Assembly (NCBI GenBank): GCA_022478985.1
Contig: JAKSZP010007888.1
Location: forward strand, 364,236-428,235
Length of the DNA stretch: 64,000 nucleotides
Source: Massospora cicadina
Taxonomy: Eukaryota > Entomophthoromycota > Entomophthoromycetes > Entomophthorales > Entomophthoraceae
Direction of reading: 5' to 3'
Shown here one piece after another: positions 1-10,019 of the stretch (position 1 is the first letter of the stretch; the number at the start of each line of letters is the position of its first letter). The translations under genes were made by a program, and so were the position numbers. The notes beneath the pieces are model-generated. The model worked only from the letters and a program-made list of their open reading frames with translations, was not told where the DNA came from and made no database searches.

Positions 1-350
1 TTTCCCATAGAGCTGTTTGTTGGATGTCCAGAAACACACAGACTCCATATTCCACTGACAAGAATGGTTGTGAGTGCGGCGTGTTGATGTACTGGTTGCA
101 CCACGCTTGCCAAGTGAGGATTTCTGGGGAAATAGTGACCACCAGTTTTTTATATTTTTCTATTCCACCGGTTTCTCTGGGGCGTTTTCAAACGTTTGAG
201 GCCGCAGGCCTACCACCTGCTCCTCTTACCTGACTTGCCCAACTGCTCCCTGACATGGGCGCAGACTAATCTCCTCTGTGAGATTATCAAACTAGAATCA
301 GACTTGAATTGAATAGGTTTCAAAAGTGTTTGCAACGAGAAAGAAAAGTT
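1..350 (-). mobile_element. LINE-3, 5' end fragment
   Basis: This stretch is a diverged copy of 63510-63900. Both end at the same point, with the run GAGAAAGAAAAGTT on the plus strand, which marks the 5' end of the LINE family on the minus strand. It covers the 5' leader and the start of ORF1; the rest lies left of the window, so its target duplication cannot be checked. The short plus-strand reading frame over 24-233 is antisense to ORF1 and is not a gene. The element abuts degraded Ty3 pol sequence at 351, so it probably inserted into element F. Confidence 0.88.
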
Positions 351-840
351 GTGAAGCCTTCACTCCTGGCCCTTCTTAATATGGATCTGATTGAACGCGT
401 TTAAACAATCCAGTTTAAAGAAAACTTTCGCCTTCTCCACATAGCGCCAATCTGTTAATCTAAAGGGACGGGATGTAATTCTGGTACTGTGAAGTTGTTG
501 AAATTCCCATAATCTACACATGGGCGTAAGATACATTCGGCCTTCTCCACAAAGAAAAGTGGGGAACATATGGGAAAGTTAATTGAAAAATCGCACCTTT
601 GCCTAATTGCTCCTTAACCCAAACATCTAAGGCCACTTCCTCCCATACATTCAAAGTGTAAATGGGAGAAGATATATGCAAAAGATTAACATTATGCTTG
701 AACTTGCAATCAAACTTTGAATGAGCTGGTAGTACATTGGCTGAAGCCACATCAAATAAAGATTCCATACTCTCCAAATAGAAAGGTAAGTGAACCTCCA
801 AAGATGGCTTCAGCAACGGAGCAAGACTGAGTGTGTGGAT
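351..840 (-). pseudogene. Element F, Ty3-type reverse transcriptase N-terminal part, broken
   Basis: Read on the minus strand in shifting frames, this shows the region leading into a Ty3 reverse transcriptase. From 816 downward there is a Gag-Pol connector (LPAHSKFDCKF), then PIYTLNVWEEVALDVWVKEQ (like the usual pre-RT segment ending in a new start helix), and, after a frame change near 540, a first palm motif FFKLDCLNAFNQIHIKKGQE ending at about 363. The rest of the palm, including the YxDD box, is missing, because the LINE-3 5' end starts at 350. No complete reading frame remains. This is the same broad lineage as elements A-C but not obviously the same family. Confidence 0.72.
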
Positions 841-879
841 ATTAGGCCAGTGGGGAAAATCCCTATGAAGTTGGCTTCA

Positions 880-1215
880 GCCAAAGGAACAACTAACTCA
901 TGACCATTTTTTAAAGTTAAGGATAAGGTATTGTCTTGAAAGTTGTTTCTGACGTCAAACTTTCGCCATCACTCTACACCCAAAATGATAAGATACAAGA
1001 GGTTTGGATAGCTTGGAAGAGGTCAGCTAAATGATATCTGCCAACTTGATAATACACTTACCCTATAACCTTCAGAGTGGGAATACCTTGGGAAGCCCCT
1101 CCCCTAACCATACCACGTGGCAAGTAATTCAACGCAAGGTAGTCCGCTAAGTCTTGGTCAATAAAATCAGAGGCTCTTTTGTCCACCAAAATAGTAGTGC
1201 TAATTTCCCTAAAGG
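880..1215 (-). pseudogene. Element F, retroviral-type aspartic protease, degenerate
   Basis: The minus-strand frame from about 1200 reads TTILVDKRASDFIDQDLADY, which matches the protease flap and active-site region of Ty3 elements, where VDSGAS is expected. The catalytic Asp is kept, but the following Ser-Gly is Lys-Arg, consistent with G-to-A changes. An in-frame stop follows after KVIG near 1058, and a further segment (FDVRNNFQDNTLSLTL) follows at about 958-910. The protease lies upstream of the RT piece in the normal Ty3 order. It cannot encode an active enzyme. Confidence 0.65.
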
Positions 1216-2476
1216 GAATGAAAGGTAGCAGTAAACAAAAAATATCCGGAATGATCTTTTCTTTATAGCAGACAGCGCCAATACTTCACCATATTAATCT
1301 TCTTCAAGCATAAAAATGCCTCAAGAGCACGTTTCTGCATCATAAAATGGATAGGGATAGTTGGCCACCATTACTTTTGAGGTCACATAACCCACCATAT
1401 CTTCAGCAACTTTATAATTTTTTTATATCATTGTATTAACTCCTTCTCCACCTCCTGTGTTCTGCGGATCATGGTTTTGGTCAAGCGTGGGTTCTCTGGG
1501 GTAAATTTAGTATACTGAAATGGGTTACATATCTGAGCAATAAGAGAAGATATTGGGCTCGGTTTTATATAAAGAACAGAGTTATGAAACGCATTTTGGG
1601 CTAAAAATGACAGAATACCCATTTCAGCGACGAGTTAGGCACCGTTATCCAAGGCCATCATCACCAGTCCCTTCATCGATGATCCCACTTGCACCATCTG
1701 AATGAAGTGACAAGGAAAAACATTTTTATTGTGTTGATTTTTTTTTTTAATTTTAGTGGAAAGTTGAGGAATCAGAACTCTTGGATTGTAAAGCATCCAT
1801 ATCCATCAGACACAAGTAAGAAGGGTGGGTACTTTCCAGTTGGGGGTACCAATAATATTACTGAGATGCTTTAACCATTGACAAAATGAGAAACTGGTGG
1901 TGAGACCCAATGCAGCCGTGACCAAAAGCTGGCGCACCACATTCACACTTTGCAAAAGTCCCACACAGTAAATATTTGTGCATGTAAAATAAATTGGTTA
2001 GTCATATAATGTAAAGTGAGTGTCTATAACTCTCCAGTTCCCAGCAAGGAGGTTTAAAATGAACAGCCACAAAGCCAGGAAGCTCATTGTCATGGTTATA
2101 GTGAAAAAGGCATCATGAAGATTGCCCGAGCCAAAGTAACCCTGTGCAAGGGAGTATAGCATAATGTAGAATATTGAAAGTTGATAAACAGGAACACTTG
2201 GGTCAGTCCCACAGGGGATCCCATAACCAAGCTGAGATCAGTACTGAAGGGTTTGGGTGCTACAACTTGGAGGGAACTAAGGGGCCCAACGGCGCACTTA
2301 ATCTTGGAGATATTATAATAAAGTTAGGACGTCCAACGTTGTTAAAACCTTCTCATGGAGGTCCGCACACAGGTTCACAATAGTAACAATAAATTAAAAA
2401 CTTTAAACAGATGAGGGATTAATTTATATGGAAGACAACCAATGATAAAGGTTGATCTTGCTCAAACATATGTAAG
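1216..2476. other. Unassigned stretch, probably element F gag and leader
   Basis: No motif is recognised here. A minus-strand open stretch at 1428-1622 precedes the protease of F and may be the Gag/protease connector. Open but short minus-strand segments continue to about 2380. A run of T residues lies at 1739-1748. The plus-strand frames (1689-1874, 2174-2383) show no family resemblance. I see no RNA gene or promoter. Confidence 0.35.
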
Positions 2477-2941
2477 CTAATCTGGGGAATGATCAATTGA
2501 TGGTAGTGGTGCTAAACCAAGATGCTTTAATAAGCGCACACTTCCATCAGGCAGGGTACTGTAACTAGTGATTGAATGAACTTGGGTCATCAATCGAAGA
2601 CAAGGCTGACCCAGGATGGAAATTTCAAAAATTGAACGGGTTATAAACCCCCGTTCACCAATCAATTGAACCAACCCATCATGATTAAGAAGGTCAAACG
2701 TCCATTTTAACGCCACTGCTGCAACCCAGGGTGGGTCATTTTGCACTTCCCCTGGACTAACCTGGTCATATCTAGCCTGCACCCAGCATTGGTCCACAGT
2801 GTGCTTGAGGTCGTGAAGATCCTGAAGTTTGACCCCTTTGGACTCCTGACGTCCAGTCTTGTCTAGGCTGATGGTTCCCTTAATAAAGTCAAGTGAACAT
2901 GACATCAACCCCTGGAATGTACAGAGTCTATTCCTAAACAA
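2477..2941 (-). CDS. Unidentified 154-codon ORF, possibly Gag of element F
   Basis: This is an uninterrupted reading frame in a region where most frames are full of stops. The product is mixed polar and hydrophobic, has no clear signal peptide or transmembrane span, and contains QVSPGEVQNDPPWVAAVALK and a C-terminal segment with several Leu and Pro. I do not recognise the family. It lies upstream, in minus-strand order, of the F protease/RT remnants, so a Gag or leader protein of F is the simplest reading. Chance openness or a captured host exon are alternatives. The start is not defined, since the first codon shown may not be the real one. Confidence 0.3.
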   Translation of the reverse strand: MFRNRLCTFQGLMSCSLDFIKGTISLDKTGRQESKGVKLQDLHDLKHTVDQCWVQARYDQVSPGEVQNDPPWVAAVALKWTFDLLNHDGLVQLIGERGFITRSIFEISILGQPCLRLMTQVHSITSYSTLPDGSVRLLKHLGLAPLPSIDHSPD

Positions 2942-3088
2942 GTGAATTTGTAGGCAACTTACCCGCTGTAGAATATATTGTACAACAAATCTTATAAGTG
3001 CAAATGTTCAAAAAAGTTACAATTTGGCCAAGATGAAGTCAACTATGGTATTTTTTAAATGGTAGTCAAGGAGAATTTTTCTAAAAAG

Positions 3089-4074
3089 TTGATAGATTCA
3101 TTAGTGAAAACTATGGAAATTGCCTCTTTTATATTTAAGAGGTCAAAAATATTTTTCAATCAGCTAATGACAACTAAAAAGCCCAATCAATTTACCTCAA
3201 AGGAAGCAATCAAAGCTTTATTTGAAATATTCCAAATTTAGTAATCAGCCAGTTTCAACAGCTGTACAAAGCTTGATGCAAGGTGCATCGAACCAATGCA
3301 ATCAAATGAACCAGAAGGCAAACATCATATTACAAAATTGGATAACAAATTAATAACCTGAGGCGGACTTGCAACCCTTAACCCTGAAGAGGAACTACAC
3401 AAAGGGGTCCTGAACATATGGCCTAAGAAAATTACGTTGAGAAGGAGCTCATGGATATAAGAATCAAAGCAAATTAATGCCACGACTAGAGCAGAGTTTA
3501 TATGCCATTTCACTAGAAGATCATAAAGACCCAAATATTGCTACCCATATTCACAAATTATATTAAGTAATCATTTTATTCTATATCCTAATTTTTAAGA
3601 AGTAGTATAGAAATATACACCTTTATTTTTTAAAACCTTTCCATAAGATATTTGATTATTCTTTTTGTTTCAATTACATTGGTTTTAGTGATATAATAGC
3701 CAGTAGCATTTTGGGAATAGAGGTTGAGTAGAATACAATATCCAGTCTGAGATCTTCTCTAGAATAACAGGACACTTGTTTTCGTGGATACCCTAGAGCC
3801 AAGCTCCCAAGGGGAGAGGTAGATAGAATTATGTTGTGTCCCAAGGGCCAATGTAAAGAGAATATGTCAGAGAGTTTCCACAAAAGTTTTGCCATAGGCG
3901 TGAACAGTTCAACAAGAAATTGATGCTACATCAGGTAGCATCAGTAGAGAATTTGTTTAATGAAGATGATCATGCTTCTTCTGATGATTTTCTGGTGTCC
4001 TATGTATGCAGATCAGATCTTTTGAGCAGCAAGTCATCAACAAAAGGTAAGTGAGCCAAGGTCAGTGAACTGAC
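3089..4074 (+). repeat. Element B 5' LTR
   Basis: Aligns by eye over its whole length with 19541-20529. Shared blocks include the AAAACTAT..AAATTG start region, a block around CCAGAAGGCAAACATCATATTAC, the stretch TATTTGATTATTCTTTT and the closing GATGCTACATC segment. It ends just before the primer-binding site at 4077. The left end (TGATAGATTC) is inferred from where similarity to the other LTR stops. Confidence 0.75.
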
Positions 4075-4076
4075 TG

Positions 4077-4092
4077 TGGTGCTCACTACAGG
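4077..4092 (+). promoter_or_regulatory. Element B primer-binding site
   Basis: TGGTGCTCACTACAGG begins 2 nt after the 5' LTR and starts with TGG, the complement of a tRNA CCA end. The identical 16-mer follows the LTRs of A1 (9970) and C (37100), which makes a role in priming minus-strand DNA synthesis likely. The tRNA is not identified. Confidence 0.8.
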
Positions 4093-4099
4093 GGTGGCA

Positions 4100-5700
4100 C
4101 CATTAGATTATAGTAAAGGGATTGAGACTTCTTATGTGAAGTTTGATGTTGTAGATATGGAAGTGTACCATAAAGAGATTCTTCTATCCTTTTTGAGAGG
4201 GAGGAGGGAACCATACATTTGAGACTATGCACCTTAAACTAGAAAAACTAATCTATGTAACCAGCTTGAGAGTTAAGGAGACTATGAGAAGAGCCCAAAT
4301 TGCATCCATTCCTATAGTGAGAGTACCATCACCCAAAGTGAAGCTTAAATCTGCCATTAAAGAGATGGAAGATTAAATTTTATTTATTGAGAAAGAGAAA
4401 AGAGTAAACATCTGCAATCTTAACAGATATGAAGATCGTTTATAACAGCACAATACCATGCTGTATAATATAACAAGAAACTAGATGAGTTGAAGACTCA
4501 ACTGCATACTGTACCTGAGCTACAACAAATTAACATTTAGCTGGTCAAAGACCTAATATTGGCCACTCAGCTGACTGCCACAAAATTGCTCATGAAGTGC
4601 ACTAACCCTATTGAAGAAGACCTTGACTTCAAACTTTAATTTATGACTATGTACACATCGAGAGAAGGAACAATTGATGTTCTATCCAGATGTATGTGAA
4701 TAGCATAAATGGCATGAGCACTGCTAAAAAGGCTCACCATATGCAAGGATGTATGAGTTGTGAGGCTCAGAAGATCCTTAGCGTTAGCCTACAACTTGGA
4801 ATGAATTGGACCAAAGTAAAGAGCATCCTCTTCTCAGAGTTTGGTAGGGAATAAGAAGTCTAAAACATACAGCCTGAGTTTTTATTATGAAGATGAGCAA
4901 AAACGAGTTAATAATAAACTAAGCTTCAAACTACCATCTCAAAGCTCAGCAGTATTGCACAAAAGTAACAATATATTTCACAGCAAAAACAGTTCTGCTT
5001 TTCTCCTTAGAAATGCATTCCGCCTTGAAGATGCATGATCCATGAAGTCAAGAGTGCAATGTTCCTGGAGGTTCTAAAGAAGCATTACACTATGTACAAG
5101 GAGCATACAAAAAATGGAGTATGAGCATTTTGAATACCTCATTGAAGGATCAGCAAGTCTATTTACATTACTAATAACAAGAGCGACAAACTAAAAGGTA
5201 AGAGCCTCAAATCAGTAGAACGACTGCCCCGTCAAGAATCAACTTGAAATGAGTGCCACCACCATGGGAACTTCTACCAATCTTGACCATTAAACGCTTC
5301 CAAAAAGAAAGATAAACCCCAAGGAGGATGCCACCAACACTGAGAACTGGGTGGATCTACAAACAGAGGGTAAAGATGACTAAGAAGATGATAATTTAGC
5401 CAACGCAGGGTATCTCGTGCTAGGGGCATTTAGCACGTTGGCTGTGAATGCTAGGTTAAGAGTAAACGGAATTGATAAAAAAGAATTTAACAAAACCTAC
5501 CTGGCTCAAGGAAAGTAACCTACCTGGATCATTAAATCAAATGAATATAGAGAGCAGCTGGTGATGGCTATCTTTAAGAGCTTAGAACCAGATACCGAGG
5601 ATAAAGTTAAAGCCATAATGAGTACTGAAGCACTGAAGCAATCCGAGGAGTCCACCACTAAGATTATAAAAGGCTGAAAATCCTTTTTGAAAAGAGTTAA
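4100..5700 (+). pseudogene. Element B gag remnant
   Basis: This lies between the primer-binding site and the protease, where gag is expected. Short lysine- and glutamate-rich open segments occur (for example 4841-5038), separated by frequent stops. I could not find a convincing CCHC zinc knuckle. Function is assigned from position only. Confidence 0.45.
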
Positions 5701-5703
5701 AAA

Positions 5704-6012
5704 ATGGAATTAGTGATCCAGAAATTACGCATCTTAGCTGTGCTTGACACTAGAGCTCCAGTTAACATAATGTCATCTATGCTCATGAGACTGAAGTTTA
5801 TGCCTGAAATCAACTATAACTTGAAGTATCAAACTGCTGAACCTGACAATACTAGCACTTTAGGAGTTTACTCGGAGTTACTGTTACACTTTAGGTGCAT
5901 GATTTTACTGGCGTCAGCAGCGGTTTTATATAATGACCACTATTACTTCCTAATTTGGACACAATTATCCTTGAGTCTGGAGCCAAGATTGACTTTACAA
6001 CCAGAACCATGA
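5704..6012 (+). pseudogene. Element B aspartic protease
   Basis: An open frame of 102 codons reads ILAVLDTRAPVNIMSSMLM near its start. This matches the A1 protease (VRAIVDSGAPINIVLTKL) and the C protease (AILDTRPSVTVISTKL). The D-T/S-G active triad is D-T-R here, so the essential Gly is lost, most simply by a G-to-A change. A second segment with LLASAAVLYNDHYYFLIWTQ corresponds to the C-terminal strand seen in A1 as ILLVNQNYDILIGTEFL. The product would cleave Gag-Pol if active; this copy almost certainly is not. Confidence 0.7.
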
Positions 6013-6439
6013 GTTTTGATTTTATCAGCTGTAGTTGGTGTTAAAGATGAGGATGTTAAACCACGAAAGCAATGGACATGTTTAGTGGAGACAGACCAAT
6101 CAATTTACTCTAAACAATAAACCCTTACAAGGAATGGTGTGAAGCAACTACCCTCTTCAGTTAGCGTGGAAGAAGGCCTTCTACTGAATGCTAGCAAAAC
6201 ATAGAGATCAGACCAGGAGATCAACACTGAATGACACTATTGATCAGCGTGAAGATTTCACCAGATACTACCTTGGAAGTTTACATCTTTGACAGAACCT
6301 TTGAGTAAGAACCAAGAGTTTTACCTGGATTTTATAATACCAAATACTCTGGTGTTAAATGTCAACTTAGGAATATAACAAACAAGTCAAGAAGTATAAT
6401 TAAGAACATAACATTGCGCAGAACCAACTGACCAATTGA

Positions 6440-7460
6440 AATGATATTTAGTCAGTTCATGCCAAAGGGGACATTGACAAACTAGGGATTGTAGATGTGG
6501 CCCCCAAACAACAGAAAGAATTGGATGAGCTATAAAACAAGTTTAAGGGTAACTTTTGTATCAGATTAAATGACTATGGACTCTGCAAGGTAGAGATCCA
6601 CAAGTGGATACTAATCTTATATTCCATCAAAGTCAAAAACCACTGCAACCCAAAAGCTGAAGAACCAATTATTGTTAAAAGACTGAACCAAATAAAAAGA
6701 AGCCAGACTGATCAGGCCATTAAAAAGTCCTTGTGCTTCGCCGCTATTGCTAGTACACTAAAATGATGGTACTCACCGCGTAGTCATGGACTACTGCTGC
6801 TTGAATGAAATAAACTAAAAAGAACTGTTAACCGCTCCTGCACATAGACAATGCTTTAAAACCTTTGAGATATAAAATATTTCTCTGAGAGGGACCTGGC
6901 CAGCAAATACTCGCAGATGGAGCTTTTCCAGAAAATCAATAAAAGTTCGCCTTGATCAGATATCAGGGTTTGTTAAAGTCAAAAAAAATGCCACAGGAGC
7001 TTTGCAACGCCCCTGCCACCTTCCAGAACGCGATGGTCTAAATACTTTGGCGACCTCAAGTATTTAGTGTGGTGAAATTACCTATATAACATTACTGTGT
7101 TAAGCCACACCTTTTAAGAGCATCTTTGACACCTCCATGAAGTAATTACCCAGATGGAAAGCATCAAAGATGAAATTGAAAATGGAGAAAATGCACCTTT
7201 CTAAATAGGCAACTGGAGTTCCTCAGGCGTGAGATTAGTCCTATAAAAATTAAGTCCAAGTATGGGAAAGTCAAAGCGATTTTGGCAATGGAGCCACCCA
7301 AAGAGTAAGAGGGACATTCAAATGTCCTTAGGATAATGGGATATTACAAGAAGTTTATCCTCCATTTCACAGACTTGACTGCACCCCTCACTTACCTGCT
7401 GACTAAGGAAACAAAGATTAATTGGGCCTGGAACAGGAGCAGGCTTTTGAGGACTCAAGC
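6440..7460 (+). pseudogene. Element B reverse transcriptase, inactive
   Basis: In mixed frames one can follow the Ty3 RT: VMDYCCLNE near 6783 (the usual VDYRxLN), a fingers/palm segment to about 7030 with the usual NAPATFQ region, then YLYNITVLSHTF near 7075 where YLDDI is expected. Both catalytic Asp residues of the YxDD box are replaced. The thumb and a GYYKKFI-like connection follow to about 7460. Multiple stops and frame changes confirm a pseudogene. Confidence 0.65.
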
Positions 7461-7800
7461 TGAGGTTTAAAGAAGGCTCTAATATTGGCCTACCCAGATT
7501 TTAAAAAGATCCTTTACCTCTAAATCGACAATTTGTGATGTTGGGTTTGGCGTAATAATAAACCAACTGGACAGCGAAGGGGTGGACCGCCCAATTAAAT
7601 AATAATAAAAGGTGGTTAACAGGGCTAAAAAGAACTACATTTTCATGGAGAGAGAGAGAGTGAGAGAGAGTGCCTTCTGGTGATCCAAGCAGTTAAGAAC
7701 TTCTGACCCTACTTGTATGGGGTACACTTCAAGGTCATGATGGATCACATGTCAATCCAATGGTAATAGAAATTAAAGGATCCTTACAGATGCCTTTCTA
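7461..7800 (+). pseudogene. Element B RNase H remnant
   Basis: A DVGFGVIINQLDSEG segment near 7535 corresponds to the first strands of Ty3 RNase H, and VMMDHMSIQW near 7740 to the segment that normally reads TDHxSLxW, with its Asp present. A GAGA-rich simple repeat (about 7647-7670) interrupts the segment where the catalytic Glu would lie. Frames are broken. Confidence 0.55.
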
Positions 7801-8019
7801 GATGGGTAGTATTGCTCCAAAATACAGTTTTAAGATCATCCATCAAGCAGGAGACAAACACCTCAAGTAGATAGACTGTTAAGATTGCCAGTTTTATCCT
7901 ACAAGTGCCAGAAAGTGATCAACTATGAGAACTAATTGGATATCCAGAAGAGGCATGGAAAGATGAAAAGGATGAGATGAAGAATGTCTAAATAAGGTTC
8001 TAAAGCCATCAAGCATGTT

Positions 8020-8173
8020 GATGAAAACCTGCAGAAGAAAATTAAGAACAAATGGTACCTGTACATCAGACCAAGTGACTGGATAGAACTAGTAATGGAA
8101 GCACACAAGAACGATGGCCATGGTCAGTTTTAGAAGATTTTGGCCTACATAAAGGATTAATTCTATTAGGAGT
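8020..8173 (+). pseudogene. Element B integrase, left part (zinc-binding domain)
   Basis: The frame reads KWYLYIRPSDW and then ELVMEAHKNDGHGQF, typical of the N-terminal HHCC domain of Ty3 integrase. It stops where A1 is inserted; the domain resumes at 18376 with MSNEVHQALVLC. The last five bases, GGAGT (8169-8173), are repeated at 18371-18375 as the target duplication. Confidence 0.7.
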
Positions 8174-8521
8174 TGTTGGAATTTATCCCATATTCCCAGA
8201 CGGCTAGATTACTAAGGAACGCTAGGGGATAATTCCTAATGCGAGGTGAATTGGAAATTAAATTGACCCTGAGTTTGGGGTAACTATGTTTGGGGGATTT
8301 TAGGTTATTCGCCTGGTTGGATCTGTCAGGGATCAATCCGGACAGATGCTTAAGATCTCATTGGGAAGAGTTACCAACAAAATAGGGGCATCTGATAGTT
8401 GATTAACTATCAGGTGTACTAATTAAATTTCAGGTATTATCACTGACTGATTGGGATTTAAGGAGTAAGTTTTGAGGTGAGTGATGCTATCTGCAACTAG
8501 TGAATTGATCAGTTAGTTTGC

Positions 8522-8563
8522 GACCTGCCTTAATGGGTAACAAGTCCCATTACCTAAGCAGGT
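8522..8563 (+). promoter_or_regulatory. Conserved hairpin in family A LTR
   Basis: The arms GACCTGCCTTAATGGG and CCCATTACCTAAGCAGGTC pair as an imperfect inverted repeat around a short loop (TAACAAGT). The same structure is in all four family A LTRs (17569-17610; about 48923-48964 and 56001-56042 on the other strand). In each it lies roughly 350 bp from the LTR start. Conservation in all copies suggests an RNA or DNA structure used by the element; the function is unknown. Confidence 0.55.
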
Positions 8564-8833
8564 CACTTGCAAAATATGGTTAGTTCGCTTGGATTGAGAG
8601 GAAAACGTTAGGAACACGTTTCTGACTCTTTTTTTGTTTTAAGTCTTAAGGATGTCCAATGATGAAATCCTAGCCAGGATTGGAAAGACCATCACTGCTG
8701 AGACAAGGAAGGGTGATTCAACGGCAATGGCTGCCGTTTCATTGAGGAGGTGTCAACCAAAGGTTGGGCGCTGAATCCCCCACAATAAATTCCCAAGAAA
8801 ACACCAATAAAGAATATAGTATATAGTAATATA

Positions 8834-9458
8834 ACCCAATACAACCCCCTTCCAAAGTGACCACCAGCTCACCTTAGCTGCGGTAGCCTCTCCTCATTGC
8901 CCAAAACTACGCACCGCGGTGGCCCAGTCAGTGGCTCAGCTCCAGCATGGCCTGCCCACCATCTTCTTCCCCCCTAACTTCCCTGAATCTCCCTGCAGTA
9001 ACATCTCAAACTTATTTGATGATGCTGAAATTGCTGTTATGAATGTTGCAACACTTGCTTCATTCAACCCCTCAGCCAAAATCACCCACCACAGTATCTC
9101 CCTTTTCACCCAACTTCCTAAAGCCCGCAAAGAAGCTGAAGTTCTCCTCGCAGCTTTTGTTGAGACACTTTCCCATCATTATCTTGATGCAGAAGTGGAA
9201 AACTCCTACTACTCTGACCTCAGCCCCCATTATGCAGATGCCCCAACGCCCTGGCTCTCTGCTCTGATCTGGTACTGCAACCAACACCCCTTGATTGAGG
9301 CGGGTCTTTCTGAAAACCAACCCCCGACCCCTCCTCACCCTCTGCCATAATGGGTTAAGCAGTTTCTGCTTCCCACCTGGTTAGTAGTTTGTTTTGCCAT
9401 TTTGAGTGTTGTGATCGGTACTGTCCGTCCCCTGGTCGGCGTACCTCAAATAAATTGA
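8834..9458 (+). mobile_element. E1, LINE-tailed non-autonomous retroelement, 5'-truncated
   Basis: A 625-bp insertion in the A1 5' LTR, flanked by a perfect 16-bp duplication AGTATATAGTAATATA (8818-8833 and 9459-9474). The A1 3' LTR shows the empty site near 17870. The base composition is clearly richer in G+C than the surrounding LTR. It contains one long open frame and a 108-bp 3' end that matches the LINE-1 3' terminus (GTCCGTCCC, TGGTCGGC, AATAAATT). It is a shortened copy of the element found complete as E2. Truncation at the 5' side, a long duplication and a LINE tail are hallmarks of target-primed reverse transcription. Confidence 0.88.
8835..9350 (+). CDS. E1 partial ORF: C-terminal domain of the E-element protein
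   Basis: The frame is open from the left edge of the insertion to a TAA at 9348-9350 (172 codons) with no ATG at its beginning, as expected for a 5'-truncated copy. It is homologous to the C-terminal part of the E2 protein; AVAQS, an LFDDAEIAVMNVATL-type helix, FNPSAKI and ADAPTPWLSALI align with AVAQSA, LYNAANDAAIKML, FNPNAKI and DALTPLLSAFV. A related segment occurs in the Gag region of LTR element D. No database family is recognised. The domain looks mostly helical, with a proline-rich tail. It is intact but probably not expressed as such, because it lacks the N-terminal RRM/CCHC part. Confidence 0.7.
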   Translation, partial: PNTTPFQSDHQLTLAAVASPHCPKLRTAVAQSVAQLQHGLPTIFFPPNFPESPCSNISNLFDDAEIAVMNVATLASFNPSAKITHHSISLFTQLPKARKEAEVLLAAFVETLSHHYLDAEVENSYYSDLSPHYADAPTPWLSALIWYCNQHPLIEAGLSENQPPTPPHPLP

Positions 9459-9969
9459 AGTATATAGTAATATAGAATTTATCAGATATAAATATCACTT
9501 TTACTTAAGTCTTAGCTTAGTAAACTTTATCAGCATTCATTTATTCTATTCTTTTTCAGGGATATTATTGCTGTGTGTGATAATTGTGAGACTCTTTAAG
9601 GAAAAGATTAAGGATCTGAGCGGGGATCCATAGAAAAAGCGGAATCAAAATTGGGGATTGCTGCTGACTGTGTGTCAAACAAGAGAAACCATAAACAGGG
9701 ATCTAAGAAAAGATTAAGTTAGGTGGCATAAGGACCAGATCCCTATTTCAAGACATCATAAGTATTTTTAGAGGAAATACTGGCCGTGCGTTGGGCAAAG
9801 ATCTAATACTTTCATTCAACTACAGATAGTAGTCATTATATTATTATTAACCAATTATATTAACTATTATACAACGTGGAAAATTGCACAAAACCTGTAA
9901 CTGAGCAATTAATAAGTTTATAGGGGTTTTTGGCCAAAATAGTCTGTAAACCTATAAATTTTTACAAAG

Positions 9970-9985
9970 TGGTGCTCACTACAGG
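9970..9985 (+). promoter_or_regulatory. A1 primer-binding site
   Basis: TGGTGCTCACTACAGG, 3 nt after the end of the 5' LTR (TTTTTACA); identical to the sites of B and C. Confidence 0.85.
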
Positions 9986-10019
9986 TGTGTAGTTGAGTAG
10001 AAGAACTTGGAAGGTTGTT

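Larger units (their letters stand above)
8174..9966 (+). repeat. A1 5' LTR, carrying insertion E1
   Basis: Matches the 3' LTR (17217-18370) end to end, except for a 641-bp excess (E1 plus one target-site copy) at 8834-9474. Without the insertion the two LTRs are about 1152 and 1154 bp. The LTR therefore contained no E1 when A1 integrated; E1 arrived later. Confidence 0.93.

Noticed and set aside
24..233. Plus-strand ORF at the window start
   Set aside because: Antisense to the 5' part of LINE ORF1; the same antisense frame at 63526-63819 shows that it is a shadow.
7640..7675. GAGAGA run as a regulatory site
   Set aside because: A simple repeat inside decayed RNase H sequence; nothing supports a function.
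8936..9338. Minus-strand ORFs over E1
   Set aside because: The plus-strand frame is the one conserved with E2 and D; the others are shadows.
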